A stretch of DNA of 64,000 nucleotides from Sabellastarte sp. h YS-2021 (lineage: Eukaryota > Annelida > Polychaeta > Sabellida > Sabellidae), in the NCBI GenBank assembly GCA_964017235.1, contig OZ024929.1, positions 22,193,464-22,257,463 of the forward strand. Direction: 5' to 3'. This document shows, piece after piece, positions 11,427-23,200 of the stretch. The notes under the pieces are model-generated. The model did no database searches and was not told the origin of the DNA. It saw only the letters and a list, made by a program, of their open reading frames with translations. A program made the translations under genes and the position numbers. How positions within the stretch are numbered: position 1 is the first letter of the stretch; the number at the start of each line of letters is the position of its first letter.

Positions 11427-11608
11427 GATATGTAAATATATTTGACTTTTTATTACGCATTAGAAATGTTTAACATTATCCAATTTGACAAGGTGTTTTT
11501 ATAATTCTGTCATACATATTCTGACTCACTATAGAAAGATCCTTCAATATCACGAGATTTGTAGTCCTGATATCATCAGGACGTTGAGTCATACGTAACT
11601 TACAAAAC

Positions 11609-13076
11609 ATTAAAGGGCCACTGCAACCAAAAAACTATTTTCTCAGTATAAGTACATCAAAACACATAGTACCCAATCCAGTAGATAAATATACACACAA
11701 CCACTGGGAAAGCCACAAAAAATGCTTTTGTTTAGCTTTCCTGCAGAAATCTGCCTCACACAGAACATTTAACCTCTGGATCACGTGTACACACTCATCA
11801 CATGAACACAACTCATCTCCTGTATTCATTCATCAGTATAAAAACAGTGTGTGTGTAGTATTTTTGAGTCTAAAAGCCTTGTGTTTTCTTAAATTACAAA
11901 GCATTTATAGCATCATTATTTGGAATTATCTTTATGTTCAGCATCTGCAATATAGGGACCAGTTTTTGCAGCCATTTTAAAGTCATATAATGATCGCAAA
12001 TAGCCAATATGTCCAGTTTTTGCTTGCCCATCCATAAATAGGCAGTACCATGTATGAAAAAAAAAAGTTTCATGCATAAAAGTATTATATTGCTTCACTG
12101 TTACTGTGAACATTAACTTACACTTTACATTCAAATGTTTATGCAAAAAAGAAAATCCTATTTTACCACAGAAATTGATAATCATAGTTCTAGATTTGCA
12201 AGAAACAGACATAATTCATACAATTAGGCATTTTATTAATTTAAATAAAACATGTCTCTTTTTAACTCAAGCATCAGCTATACATTAAAGCATATATTTA
12301 TTGCATATGAACAGTATTAGAACAGTGTCTTCAGTGTTTATTATTCACAATTCACTGTAATTTTTATTTTTTTGCATATTTTCATGGGATTTTCATATGT
12401 CTTATTTGACTAAGGCTCACAAAATGGACAATTTCATGGATTGGGCTTCACATATGCATGTGTCTTTATTCATTAAAAAAGTTTGAAAGAAATACACATA
12501 TGCATGTGTCTTTATTCATTAAAAAAGTTTAAAAAAAATAAAATTATTAAATAAGTCATAGCAGTTAAAAAGCAGCAGGAAGATGAATTGTAATTGACTG
12601 ATAGCCACACAGACTAGTCTTTGCAATTTGGAGCATAAAAGCTATACAAGCAATGATCTCACAATTGATTAAAACAGTCAGTCACTTTAGATTTATGAAA
12701 ACTATTGTAACAATGAATATCATGAAAAGAAAACATCTCACAGCTAATTTGTTTTTGTTTATGTAAAAAAACCTTTGGTTTATATCACCAACACAATGTT
12801 AATGTATAATAAAACATGTGTCCATGTAAAACTGTCAATTTGATGTTTTCATGTTTGTGAATATTTGAATCCAAGAAAGTCAGGAGAATTAAATTTTCCC
12901 CTAATGATAGCTGTAACACAAGAAGGGAGATGGACTGTTTTTTCCCTAGATATCCCCTGCACCATCTTACAAACTGTATGTATGCAGTATACATCTGCAT
13001 TTTTCCTCAATTGGTTTATCCAGAACTCCAAATACTGAGAAAATAGTTTTTTGGGTTGCAATGGCCCTTTAAGTAT
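11609..13076. mobile_element. Non-autonomous element with ~40-bp terminal inverted repeats and TTAA ends
   Basis: TTAAAGGGCCACTGCAACC with the following AAAAAACTATTTTCTCAGTAT at 11609-11650 is matched in inverted orientation at 13035-13076 with only a couple of differences. If TTAA is the target site, the inverted repeat begins AGGGCC, which would suit a piggyBac-type (TTAA-specific) mobiliser. That is inference. The 1.4 kb inside carries no transposase frame that I can see. A further outward end lies at 13363-13381. Confidence 0.7.
12449..12540. repeat. 46-bp direct duplication
   Basis: CACATATGCATGTGTCTTTA with the following TTCATTAAAAAAGTTT starts at 12449 and again at 12495, giving a recent tandem duplication inside the inverted-repeat element. 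Confidence 0.85.
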
Positions 13077-13362
13077 ACCAAAAGAGTTCCAAATAAATGT
13101 AAAATCAAGAGAATACACGGACAAATCAACTTATCTCTGCATACATAAACAACAGAAAAGCCAGTACATCTTCTGTTGATGACTTGTGCACAGAAGCAGT
13201 AACCTGACCTAATTTCTCCGGGCCTGTAGCAGAAACATACATTTCAACGGATAAAAGTACTGATAATAAACAACTGGGTGTTTTCTGGCTTGATTATTTG
13301 TCAGTAGTGTTGTATGAATAACACTCTGTGTTTTTCATCTGAAAAATATACTTGGTAAATTT

Positions 13363-13382
13363 GGTTGCAGTGGCCCTTTAAC
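13363..13382. repeat. Extra right end of the TTAA element
   Basis: GGTTGCAGTGGCCCTTTAA is an exact inverted match to the left end at 11609, better than the match at 13076. It implies either a nested second copy or an alternative outer boundary. Confidence 0.6.
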
Positions 13383-13384
13383 TA

Positions 13385-14145
13385 ATTTAAATATAGTAAA
13401 GGTATATAGATATTCAGTTCAAACAATGTATTCACCCATACAAACTTGACAAGAACATTTCACATAAAAGAGAACAAAAAACAAACACATTGTATTGAAT
13501 TTAGATTATCACAAAATGTTAACATCCGGTGAAACTGATTTTAACAGGTGTAAATATCTTAATTACCTGTAAATGATGAAAAATACTGCCTGTTTTAACT
13601 TGTCCTGTAAGTACACCACATTCTTATATAAAAGTAATCAAAAGTCAAGTCCGGTATCTGCAATTGACATAATTATAGAGCAACTGGCATATAGCACAAA
13701 AGTATTTCATATAAACATACATTTATATCCTTGTTTGAGTTCAGTCGTGTGTATTTCTGATCATATTATTTGTGAAAACGAATGTACAATATTTGGCTCT
13801 TTGTGATACTGCGGCCAATGAAATATCTTGGGGAAAACGAAACCGAAAGAGCACAAGACTTTAATTACTGTTTAAAGGATAAAATGAATAGCAGAAGTTA
13901 CAATATCTATTATATCCGTGTTATATAATGGTATAGAACCATAATTTATAAGTAGCAATATTCTGTCGTAGTTATGTTTGACACAATTCTAATTTTGACA
14001 CAATTCAGCCGTCAAAATAGCTCACCACAGCCTTTGTAAATGTTGGATTTTCCGTTAGAAAATTTAAAACAGCAATCAGTGCCCGTGAACGGGCTCTGTG
14101 TCAGCTGACTATGAGTTTTGAGTTTCACAGTAGAAGTGAAACAAG
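13385..14145. other. Intergenic, nothing recognised
   Basis: I see no supported coding frame or repeat here. Confidence 0.5.
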
Positions 14146-14149
14146 TAAT

Positions 14150-14745
14150 GAGCTACAGGTCTGCAATTTCACTATGTTATATCTGACCAAAAAGTAGGTG
14201 AATCACATATTTAAACAAAATACTCTAAATGTAATAGTTATCAAGTTACAACTGATTTACACAACAGTGATAACGTCAAAGTAGCTATTACTCAGCTATG
14301 CCATGAGCTACAGGTCTATTTTTTCACTATGTTATAGCTGACCCAAAAGTAGGTGAACAACATATTTAAACAAAATACTGTAAATAGAAAAGTTTTCAGG
14401 TTACAAATGATTTACTCAATAGTGAGAACCTGAAAACAGCTATTGTTCAGTTATGTAATGAGCTACAGGTCTGCAATTGCACTATGTTATAGGTGACCAA
14501 ATTAGATGAATAACATATTTAAACAAAATACTCCAAAAGCAATACTTTTCAAGTTACAACTGATTTACTCAACAGTGATAACCTCAAAGTAGCTATTACT
14601 CAGCTATGCAATGAGCTACATGTCTGAAATTTTACTATATTATAGCTGACCCAAAACTAGGTGAACAACATATTAAAAACAAAATACTGTAAATGCAATA
14701 GTTTTTGAGTTACAACTGATTTACTCAAGAGTGAGAAGCTGACTG
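14150..14745. repeat. 155-bp tandem repeat, four units
   Basis: The landmark GAGCTACAGGTCT starts at 14150, 14305, 14460 and 14613, so the period is 153-155 bp. Each unit continues TCACTATGTTATA-CTGACC, AAAGTAGGTGAA, ACATATTTAAACAAAATACT, TCAAGTTACAACTGATTTAC and GTAGCTATTACTCAGCTATG. Units differ by perhaps a tenth of positions, so the array is moderately old. Confidence 0.9.
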
Positions 14746-14749
14746 ACAA

Positions 14750-16920
14750 GCTCTTTATTTATATTTTCTTTTTATAATCGTGCAAATTGTCTTAGAAGAA
14801 AATATTTATAAATATAAAGGGAGGGTTTAGGATAGTTTGAATATAAGTTGTGATATTTTCCAGTGAATACTTGTATTAAAAATCTAGTGAAAAGGATAAT
14901 CCTAGTTTTTACATAAGATCGATTTATGTGAAGTGGGGAAATTGTTGAATAATGACTATTGATGAATATACAGTTATTCTGCCTCTGTTGAAGAGATCCC
15001 TTATCCAGAATGCATCCATGCTTTCAGGCCTCAAAGTGCTCGAGCCACAGGGCTCATCCCTACGTAGACCACCTTAAAGCCTGTGATTCAGTTGTTTCAC
15101 ACTTGAATGGCATAATTATTTTTACCCCTCTTTTGACTGGCCCTCTTGGCGCCTTTCCTTGTCACTGAAGGGCCACGTTGCCACTTTGACTTTGAACCTC
15201 AGACAGTGAGCATAAAAATTTTGTTGTTATTATTTTGTTCACTCTAGTAACTCAACAGAAAGTGTCTTTGCAAATGTTTTTTTTTAAATAAAAAACTCGA
15301 GGAGTAAGAAACAATTTACACTTTAACACCAATATCTGAAAGGAAACTCACAAATAAAACAATGTGGAAAGCAAAGGATTGCATGTTCTACAGAATTTAA
15401 AACAAAACAGCCCATTAAGCAGTCTATTGTATTTACTGAAACACTTTTTATTTCTGCCAACCAGTTGCGCAAACCTTAATATGTTTTTCTTACAAATATC
15501 ACACTCGTGTACAAATATATGAGTACTAGATGTACTAGATGGTCATGGTAAAAAAGAAATGAGACATGGGATTAAACAAAGTTTTTAGACTGTTCATTTA
15601 TACAAATCTTTCCTGTTTCATTGCTAAGAATTTTTATGTTTCTCATATTGGCATTGTTAAGACAAAGGCGCCAAGTTTTACATCTTTCAATTGTGAAACA
15701 AAGGGTTAAATTTTTGCAATCGCTAAACTATTTAGCCAAAATGAAATGTTTATGACAAGTAAAGAGTTTTGCTAAAGGTAATTTGTTTATGATTTTACAT
15801 TCTAAGCCAGAGAGGAAATGTTTACAATGCGTTAAAGATAAGGCTAAAATGTGAAATATTTATTATCAGGATGTTTACTCTTTGTCAGTACACTCCTCCT
15901 CCATCTTAATCGAAGGGAGTAATCACTTTCAGTAGTTTGGGCTATCAACAAGTCTATTTTGACCTCTACTATGACCCAAGGTCATTCTTGACCTTGGTCA
16001 CCACCGTATTGTCTATATTTTAGGTTCATATAAATAATCTCTTTGAAACTCCCAACCTAGTTTTGGTCAGGAGTTTGAAATATTATTTGTTGAAGAATAT
16101 GTAAATGAGCAAATGTTAAAACAATTAGAAAATGGGTGCTTTTTTGACTTGGAACTCTCTGGGGGTGAAAATAATGAGAAAATGTTTACCATCAGAAATG
16201 TATTCAATTAAAAATGTATTTAGCCAAAGGTGATGTGTTGACAATGTCTAAAATCTAAGGTAAAACATGAAGTTTTTGGGTATGTAATTTATTTCTAAGT
16301 GATGCAATATTTAGGTTGATAAATTTAGTACTCGATTTTAATACTTTGTTATGCTTTAAAAAAATTCTACTACAACATTTACTTCAGTATAAGCTTCTAT
16401 GTCTGAAATAGCAAAAAATATATGTTGTTGCATTATATCATTGCTTATATGTTTCTGTAGAGTCGGTAGATTTATTGTTTATTCCTGAGGCAAGCAGCAT
16501 TTTTAGTCAAACCGATTGGATCTTCTTGAAGAATTTCCTGATAGATGTTACAATGAATTTTTATATTGGCCTTTGTCTTGGTCAGGCATGTATTCATGTT
16601 CTCAGTCAAATTAAAGATGTCTTTGCTATGTTGAAACAGAGTGAAAAATGAAAAACTAATTGTTCGTGTGTTCTGTAAAAGGACAATAAACATCTAATAA
16701 AAGTGTCAAAACGTAATATAATTAAAATCTTTTATATTAAATACTCAATTACCCTATTACATGTTTAAACCTTCGTTTATTTTATGCCAAAATGCCATCA
16801 TGAGAAATTTTTGCAACAATTGTAACTGATGACCTTTGTTTCCACTGCCAGCAAGGAATTGAGATAGCTATATTGATGCAATAGTATTGAGTTAGGCTAA
16901 AAGTTGACTGACATACAGTG
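14750..16920. other. Intergenic, nothing recognised
   Basis: There are a few short unique-looking GC-richer patches (for example 14990-15060 and 15140-15200), but no frame or element that I can name. Confidence 0.45.
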
Positions 16921-16924
16921 TGCC

Positions 16925-17170
16925 AATACACTCAATCCTGGTTAACGCTGAATAAGTCTGTTTGTTCCACAAAGGGATCAAGCCAATCTGCTCCAGATTT
17001 TGAAACCTAGTTGTTTAGACTTGCATACCCTCCACCATGGTATATCTCCCCTAGCGGCGATAAATTTGGTTTTTGACCCTGCATGTTCATGAACTTTCCT
17101 TGTTCTTGCCTCAAGCACATTAGAGGATGCTGCGTCTATTTTGAGCTATATAAATGTTTCTATTCTATTC
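16925..17170 (+). mobile_element. L2/CR1-like LINE 3' tail fragment
   Basis: The segment CTTGCATACCCTCCACCATG through CATTAGAGGATG and GAGCTATATAAATG resembles the 3' tails at 3140-3260 and, inverted, 62465-62640. Only the C-terminal scrap and tail are left. Confidence 0.5.
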
Positions 17171-17174
17171 TGTT

Positions 17175-18090
17175 CTAATCCACCTGAGCAGGGTTTAGTT
17201 TTACCTTTTTGAATCCAGAACGTATCCCCTATATGCTTCAGTCCAAGTTAACCCAAGTAAATTCATTAATGTTGAACATCAGGCATAATCCCCATTATTA
17301 AATTTAGTGGAGGAATCTTTGTTGCTGTCCTGTCCAATCCACTGTATATTTACAATTAAGGAGAAATTTAGATCAAATTTTGAAATGTTGACGTTATTAG
17401 AGTTTTTACATTGTACACCAGTGGGAAGAAAGCCGGGTAGTTACATGCCTAATATGGCAGTGCCTGATTTGAATAAAATTTGAGGGGTGGCAAATTTATA
17501 TATGTGTAAAGCAATATTTGTGTACACATCCAAAACTGAACAAGATGATTATTGTCTGTTGGAACCTTTTAAGCACTGGCCAGTAGAATCTATTATGAAA
17601 TCTCAAGTGTTATAAAAAGTGTGTAGTGCCTGTTTTTTTTACAAATTAGTGTGTGCGTTCTTGCTAAACTGTGATCACATTTGTGAGGCACAGAAGTAGC
17701 ACTCTATTATTGTGTTAATGATTAAAAATATAACTCTAATTTGGCAGTTAATAATTTCATTGTACAGTTTGGAGTTTTAAAAGTGAAGCAATCACATTTC
17801 ATTAGTGTAATAGGCAAGCCCCTTGATTGGAAACTGGGCAAAAGCCCTACCAAGAAAAGCCCTACAGGAGAAAAGCCCTACAGTTTTTTTATTTCCATGC
17901 AGAGAAGCAATACACCATTTTCTAGATCTTGAAGAAAGTCGTATACATCATGTTTAGTTTACAAATGAAAGGGTTGAACATTACTTAAATGGTATTTCAT
18001 TTATTATTCAAACTACCCTGTGCTGTAATTTTTAATCCCATTGCCCCTTTGTAGTTTTACAAATTTTAAAATAATTACTTTGTTAATAAA
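17175..18090. other. Pre-insertion flank of the LINE, nothing recognised
   Basis: It includes a small run of AAAAGCCCTAC repeats at 17840-17890 and no supported gene. Confidence 0.45.
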
Positions 18091-18092
18091 TT

Positions 18093-18108
18093 AAGACCTC
18101 TCTTGATT
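18093..18108. repeat. Left target-site duplication of the LINE
   Basis: AAGACCTCTCTTGATT here is identical to 24319-24334, just after the LINE's A-rich tail. A perfect 16-bp duplication is the footprint of target-primed reverse transcription and implies a recent insertion. Confidence 0.95.
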
Positions 18109-18110
18109 TC

Positions 18111-19398
18111 TTGAAAGTGGTAAATACTGATACACCAAGACCAAAAAAGAAAAGCAAAAGGAAAGTTATTTCACCAATTCAAGGACTGGACTTGGAATCT
18201 AGTGCAGATGATGAGGCTAATGAAGATACAATTTCATCCTGCATTGTGGATAAGTTAGATGCCTTTCAACGTACATTTGATATGAATATGGATATGGTGA
18301 CAGAAAGTCTAAAAATTAAAATATCTGATGAGCTGCAGGTGTTCAAGAGAGAAATTACAGAAAAAATAAACAAAAGTGACAAGGAGTACAAAGAAAGAAT
18401 GGGAACAATGGAAGAAAAGATAGTCGAGTTAGAGAAGTCACTTGATATTCAGAGTCAAGAGATTGAAGAATTAAAAAAGGAAAACCATGGACTATTGAAG
18501 AAAATGCAGTTGTATGAAGGCATGATCTGCAGCAATGAAAAAGACACAGAGTACATAAAAGAGGACATTTTACAAATACAGGCCAAGTCCATGAGTGCTA
18601 ATCTGGTCTTTCACAGCATTCCAGAAGAAGACACAGAAACAAGTGATACTACAGCCCAGATTCTGAAGCAGTTCTTCACAAATGAACTGAAAATATTGAC
18701 ACCAGATTTGAAGTTGACTGAAATGGATAAAGTCCACAGATTTGGAAGAAAGATGGGGAAGAAACCAAGACCAATTGTAGCCAAGTTTCTTCAATCCAAA
18801 GGAAAAGAAATAGTGTTGAGGCATGCAAAAAATCTGGATAAGTCCAAAAAGTTTGGAATAAGTGAACAGCAAAACCGCAAGCAGAGTCTGATGCCAAGAT
18901 TCAAAGAAGCCAGGGCAAAAAGCCAGAAGTCCAGATGGTTAAATGACAAACTCTTAGTGGAAGATAGACTTATTTCAGCACATCAAGATAAAGTCAGGGA
19001 TATAAACATGAATGTTGTTGAACGAGCTATGGAATTGAAAGCTAAATCAGCTCCTCCCAAGACGCAACAACTTAGTACTTTCCAAGGTCATGCTATCCCA
19101 ATCACCTGCCAGGTTGACATCATATTAGCCTTACGAGCAGTTCAAGCTGATCCAAGGATAGCTAGAGCTGAACATAATATATGCCTACAGACTAGGTGTA
19201 AAAGACAACTTACTGGAACATTATGATGATGATCATGAATGGGGGGCAGGAAAACACATATTATCAGTGCTCAGGGAACAAAATATCTCCAATACTATGG
19301 TAGTGGTTACAAGGTGGTTCGGTGGAGTTCATATTGGGGTGAAGAGATTCGAATTGGTGAAAGAAGCAGCATTACAGGCACTACAGTTATTACAGTGA
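18111..19398 (+). pseudogene. LINE ORF1: RNA-binding protein with a C-terminal IMPACT-like domain
   Basis: The first frame runs to 19226 (371 codons counted from TTG at 18111; the true start is cut off, and the first ATG is residue 58). It holds a basic RPKKKSKRK patch (10-18), a charged coiled coil (about 60-155), an L1-type RRM (about 162-240, ANLVFHSIPEE to RPIVAKF) and the C-terminal RNA-binding domain (241-290, with MPRFKEAR and NDKLLVEDR). From residue 322 it becomes an IMPACT/UPF0029 domain: STFQGHAIP, IARAEHNI, then, after a small frameshift near 19175, YAYRLGVKD, YDDDHEWGAGKHIL, MVVVTRWFGGVHIG and KRFELVKEAA, ending at TGA 19396-19398. The first part packages element RNA in known families. 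The role of the IMPACT part is unknown. Confidence 0.85.
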
Positions 19399-20268
19399 CC
19401 AAGATGGATACACAAACTGTAAGCTCGGGCATATGTGAACTTAGTGTGACATTTTTTTTACTTTATGTTAATAAGACTTTGTATGGACTTTTTAAAGATT
19501 ACTTGTGAACTTTGTGTGACACTTTTTTCACTTTATGTTAATACCACTTTGTAGGAAATTTAAATATTACTTGTTTTGGACCATATATTTGATAGCTAAT
19601 GTTAATTCTAAGTTTAAAATATCTTGAATCCAATACAGTCTAGAGGTTGGGGGCATGGCAAATATGCTTAAAATAAAATTAGAATATAAAGATAATGCAC
19701 TGTAAGCTGTGATGTCCGTATTACCAAACAAATGTCTTAATAGAATAAATGATCTATATTAATCTATATTAAATATTAAAGTAAAACATGAATAAAAATT
19801 GTATGGTTGTTGCATCACAATATTAGCAGATTGGAATTAAGTTACACTTTCTTATAGGTTAACATGTGTATATTTGGTTATAATGTTGCTGCTGTTTTAA
19901 ACTTTTTTTTTATTGTAATCAATAGATAACCCGATTGACAATCATGCATTGGTGAAAATTAATAATGGTGTAGATCTAGTAGAACTATACTATGCAAATA
20001 TTTTATAATGTAGTCACATAGTCATTGAAAACAGCATAAATTGCATATTTTGGTAACTTCCAGGAAGTAGTAATAAGTATTGTACACCAGTAAAAAAAGG
20101 GGTAGCTTAGTAGTGTGTCTGACAGTAACATACAGAGTTTGTCTTTTGTTTCTATTTTATACTGTTTTTTCATATTACAATGTATTGTGTGTCAGTTGTG
20201 TATTTTTGTCTTGTAGTGGTCTTGTTTGTTCAGGCAAGTTATGTAAATGGCAGTTACATATCTTTTAG
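19399..20268 (+). other. Long spacer between LINE ORF1 and ORF2
   Basis: There are 870 bases without a conserved frame, much longer than the gap in typical L1 elements. They include a ~70-bp direct duplication (GAACTT-GTGTGACA, TTTATGTTAATA-ACTTTGTA) at 19437-19575. How ORF2 is translated across this distance is not evident. Confidence 0.7.
19437..19575 (+). repeat. ~70-bp tandem duplication in the LINE spacer
   Basis: GTGAACTTAGTGTGACA followed by TTACTTTATGTTAATA recurs about 70 bases later as GTGAACTTTGTGTGACA followed by TCACTTTATGTTAATA, including the shared ACTTTGTA and ATTACTTGT phrases. Confidence 0.85.
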
Positions 20269-23200
20269 ATGGATAGTATTAAAAAAATAAGTAGGGATAG
20301 TGTGCAAGCTTTGTCCTGTAAATTCTTATCAGTAAATATTAGAGGCCTACGAGACAAATCAAAAAGATTAAAAGTCTTTAATTGGGTAAACGAAATTAAA
20401 TCAGATATTACTCTTTTTCAAGAAACATTTAGTTTAGAAGAAAATGAAAATGAATGGACAAGAGACTGGGAGGGTGGACAGGTTATATTCTCGCATGGTA
20501 GAAACCATTCCAGAGGATGCTTAATCACAGTAAATAAGAACTTAGATCTGAAAATATTAAAGAAAGAAGTTGATGTGAATGGAAGGTATATATTATTACA
20601 GGTTGAGTTAAAAGGTGAAGAATTTTATATCCTTAATGTTTATTTGCCAAATAGTGTTCATGAGAGAGTTAATTATTTGGAAAAACTTACAAATATTATG
20701 AATACATATGACATTAATCAAAATAGCAATATAATTATGGGTGGCGATTGGAATATAATACAGAGTTTAACAGATAAACAAAGCATAAACCGAAACATTG
20801 AGGATACCTCTTCAGTAACATTAAACAAATTGATGACACAATTTGATTTGTGTGATATATGGCGAGTCAGGAATCCTACAGTAAAAAGTTTTACTTATAG
20901 AAAGGTCAAGAGCTCATATAGAAGTAGACTAGACTTTTGGTTAATTTCTGACATACTCCAGGAATTTATAGTATATTCTGACATTTTACCAAACATATAC
21001 TCAGATCACTCAGCCATAGTAGTTGGTTACCAAATGACTCAAGATAGAGACAAAGGAAAAGGTTTTTGGAAATTTAACTCCTCACTTTTAGGTGAACAAA
21101 CCTATGTTGAATCTTTAAATAAATCAATTGATAAATGGTTAAAAGAGTATAAGGAAGTACAAAGTAAGCAACTTATTTGGGAATTACTAAAGTATGAAAT
21201 AAGAAAATTTACAATCAAATATTCAAAAGAAAAGAAATCAGAATGTGCAACACAAGAAAAAGAACTAAGAAACAGATTATTAGAATTAGAAAAATTGTCA
21301 GATCCACCAAATGAAACAACAGAAAATGAGCTAAATAAAATAAGGCTCTCCCTAAAAGAGATAGATGATTATAAATTAAAAGGAGCAATAATAAGATCAA
21401 GAGTAAAATGGATAAAAGAGGGGGAGAAAAGTTCAAAGTATTTTTATAATTTAGAAAAGAATAACTATTGTAAAAAAAATATTGGGAAATTGAAAATAAA
21501 TCCAGAAGAAATTATTACAAACCCAGAAAAAATAAGGGTTTTTCAGAAAGAATATTATGAAAATTTATTAAGCTCAAAGTTCAATAATAAAAATGTAAGT
21601 AATGAAAAATTCTTCACTGATATGCCAAGTATCCCTCAACTTACAAATCAGCAAAAACAAAGTTGTGAAGGCAAGATTTCAATTAATGAATGTACAAAAA
21701 TTTTAAAAACTTTTTCAGAAAATAAATCACCTGGTAATGATGGCCTGACTATTGAATTTTACAAACATTTCTGGAATAAAATAAACAAAATTCTAGTTGA
21801 TAGTTATAATGAAAGTTTTGATAAAGGCATTTTGACCAATAGTCAGAGACAAGCTGTAATAACTCTCTTGCAAAAACCAGGAAAAGATCGTTTATTGTTA
21901 CAAAATTGGAGACCTATTGCCCTTTTGAATTTAGATTACAAAATATTAACAAAGGTAATTGGTCAAAGAATCCAAGTAGTTTTACCAGACATTATTCATG
22001 AAAATCAATCTGGCTTTGTATCAGGTAGAAAAATAGAGCATTCAGATTCAGTCAAACTAATTCAAGACATCATGAATTTCACTGAATATAAAAAGCAAAA
22101 GGGTACTTTCTATTCATAGACTTTGAGAAAGCTTTTGACTCCATTGAATGGAACTTGATATTCAAAGCTTTGGAGACCTTTAATTTTGGCAATGAACTAA
22201 TAAAATGGATTAAAATATTTTACAATGATGTATATAGTTGCATCATAAATAATGGGAAAACAACTCCATATTTCAAAGTTGGTAGAGGAGTTAGACAAGG
22301 AGATCCATTATCACCTTATTTATTTATCATTTGTACTGAATTACTTTCAATCTCAATCAGAAACAATAACAAAATTAAAGACATAAAATTAGGGGATACT
22401 GAGATAAAGCTAATACAATTTGCAGATGATTTAACCTGTTCTTTTTCTGATACTGAATCAGGAAAAGAAATGTTCAATACACTCCATAAATTTGAAACTT
22501 TCTCAGGCTTAAAAGTAAATCAATTGAAAAGTCAAGGTTTGTGGTTAGGAAAATTAAAAGAGAGTGGAAATAACTACTTTGACAAAAATTGGACAACAAA
22601 ACCAGTAAAACTCCTGGGAATATATATTGGACACAATTCAGAAGAAGTAGAAAACCTCAATTTTACCTCTGCACTGAGTAACCTAGACTGTACTTTAAAT
22701 CAGTGGAAAGGTAGAAATCTGTCATTAAAAGGGAAAGTTTTAATAGTTAAAACTTTAGGATTATCCAAATTCACATACTTAAGTAAAGTTTTACATGTGC
22801 CTGATAAAATCAAACAACAAATTAACAAAAAGATATACAGTTTCATATGGAATGGACAAACAGAAAAAGTAAATAGAAAAATTTTTATGCAGCATTATAC
22901 CAAGGGAGGTTATAATATGCATGACTTTGACACAGTTGATAAGGCTAACAAAATAGCTTGGGTATTAGAACTATTGAAAAGCAACACTTTGCTATTGGCA
23001 ACATTTCTCAAAACAATAACAGTTGGGACAAATTTGGATCTGTTTTTGAGAAGTAATTTTTCAAAACAAATGATTCCCAACTTCCATGTTCTTCCCCAGT
23101 TCTATAAAGATATGTTGTTAAACTGGATTGAATTTACAAATGACAAAAATAATATAAGTAGCAGTCATCGCTATGCACATTTAATATGGTATAACACTTT

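Noticed and set aside
17850-17890. A TGEKPY phrase suggesting a C2H2 zinc-finger linker
   Set aside because: It comes from a short AAAAGCCCTAC repeat; there are no Cys/His pairs around it.
19239-19508. 89-codon frame after LINE ORF1
   Set aside because: It is the wrong frame over the IMPACT-like segment, which reads sensibly one frame away.
21215-21436. Leucine-rich minus-strand frame resembling a membrane protein
   Set aside because: It is the antisense shadow of the lysine/glutamate-rich part of LINE ORF2.
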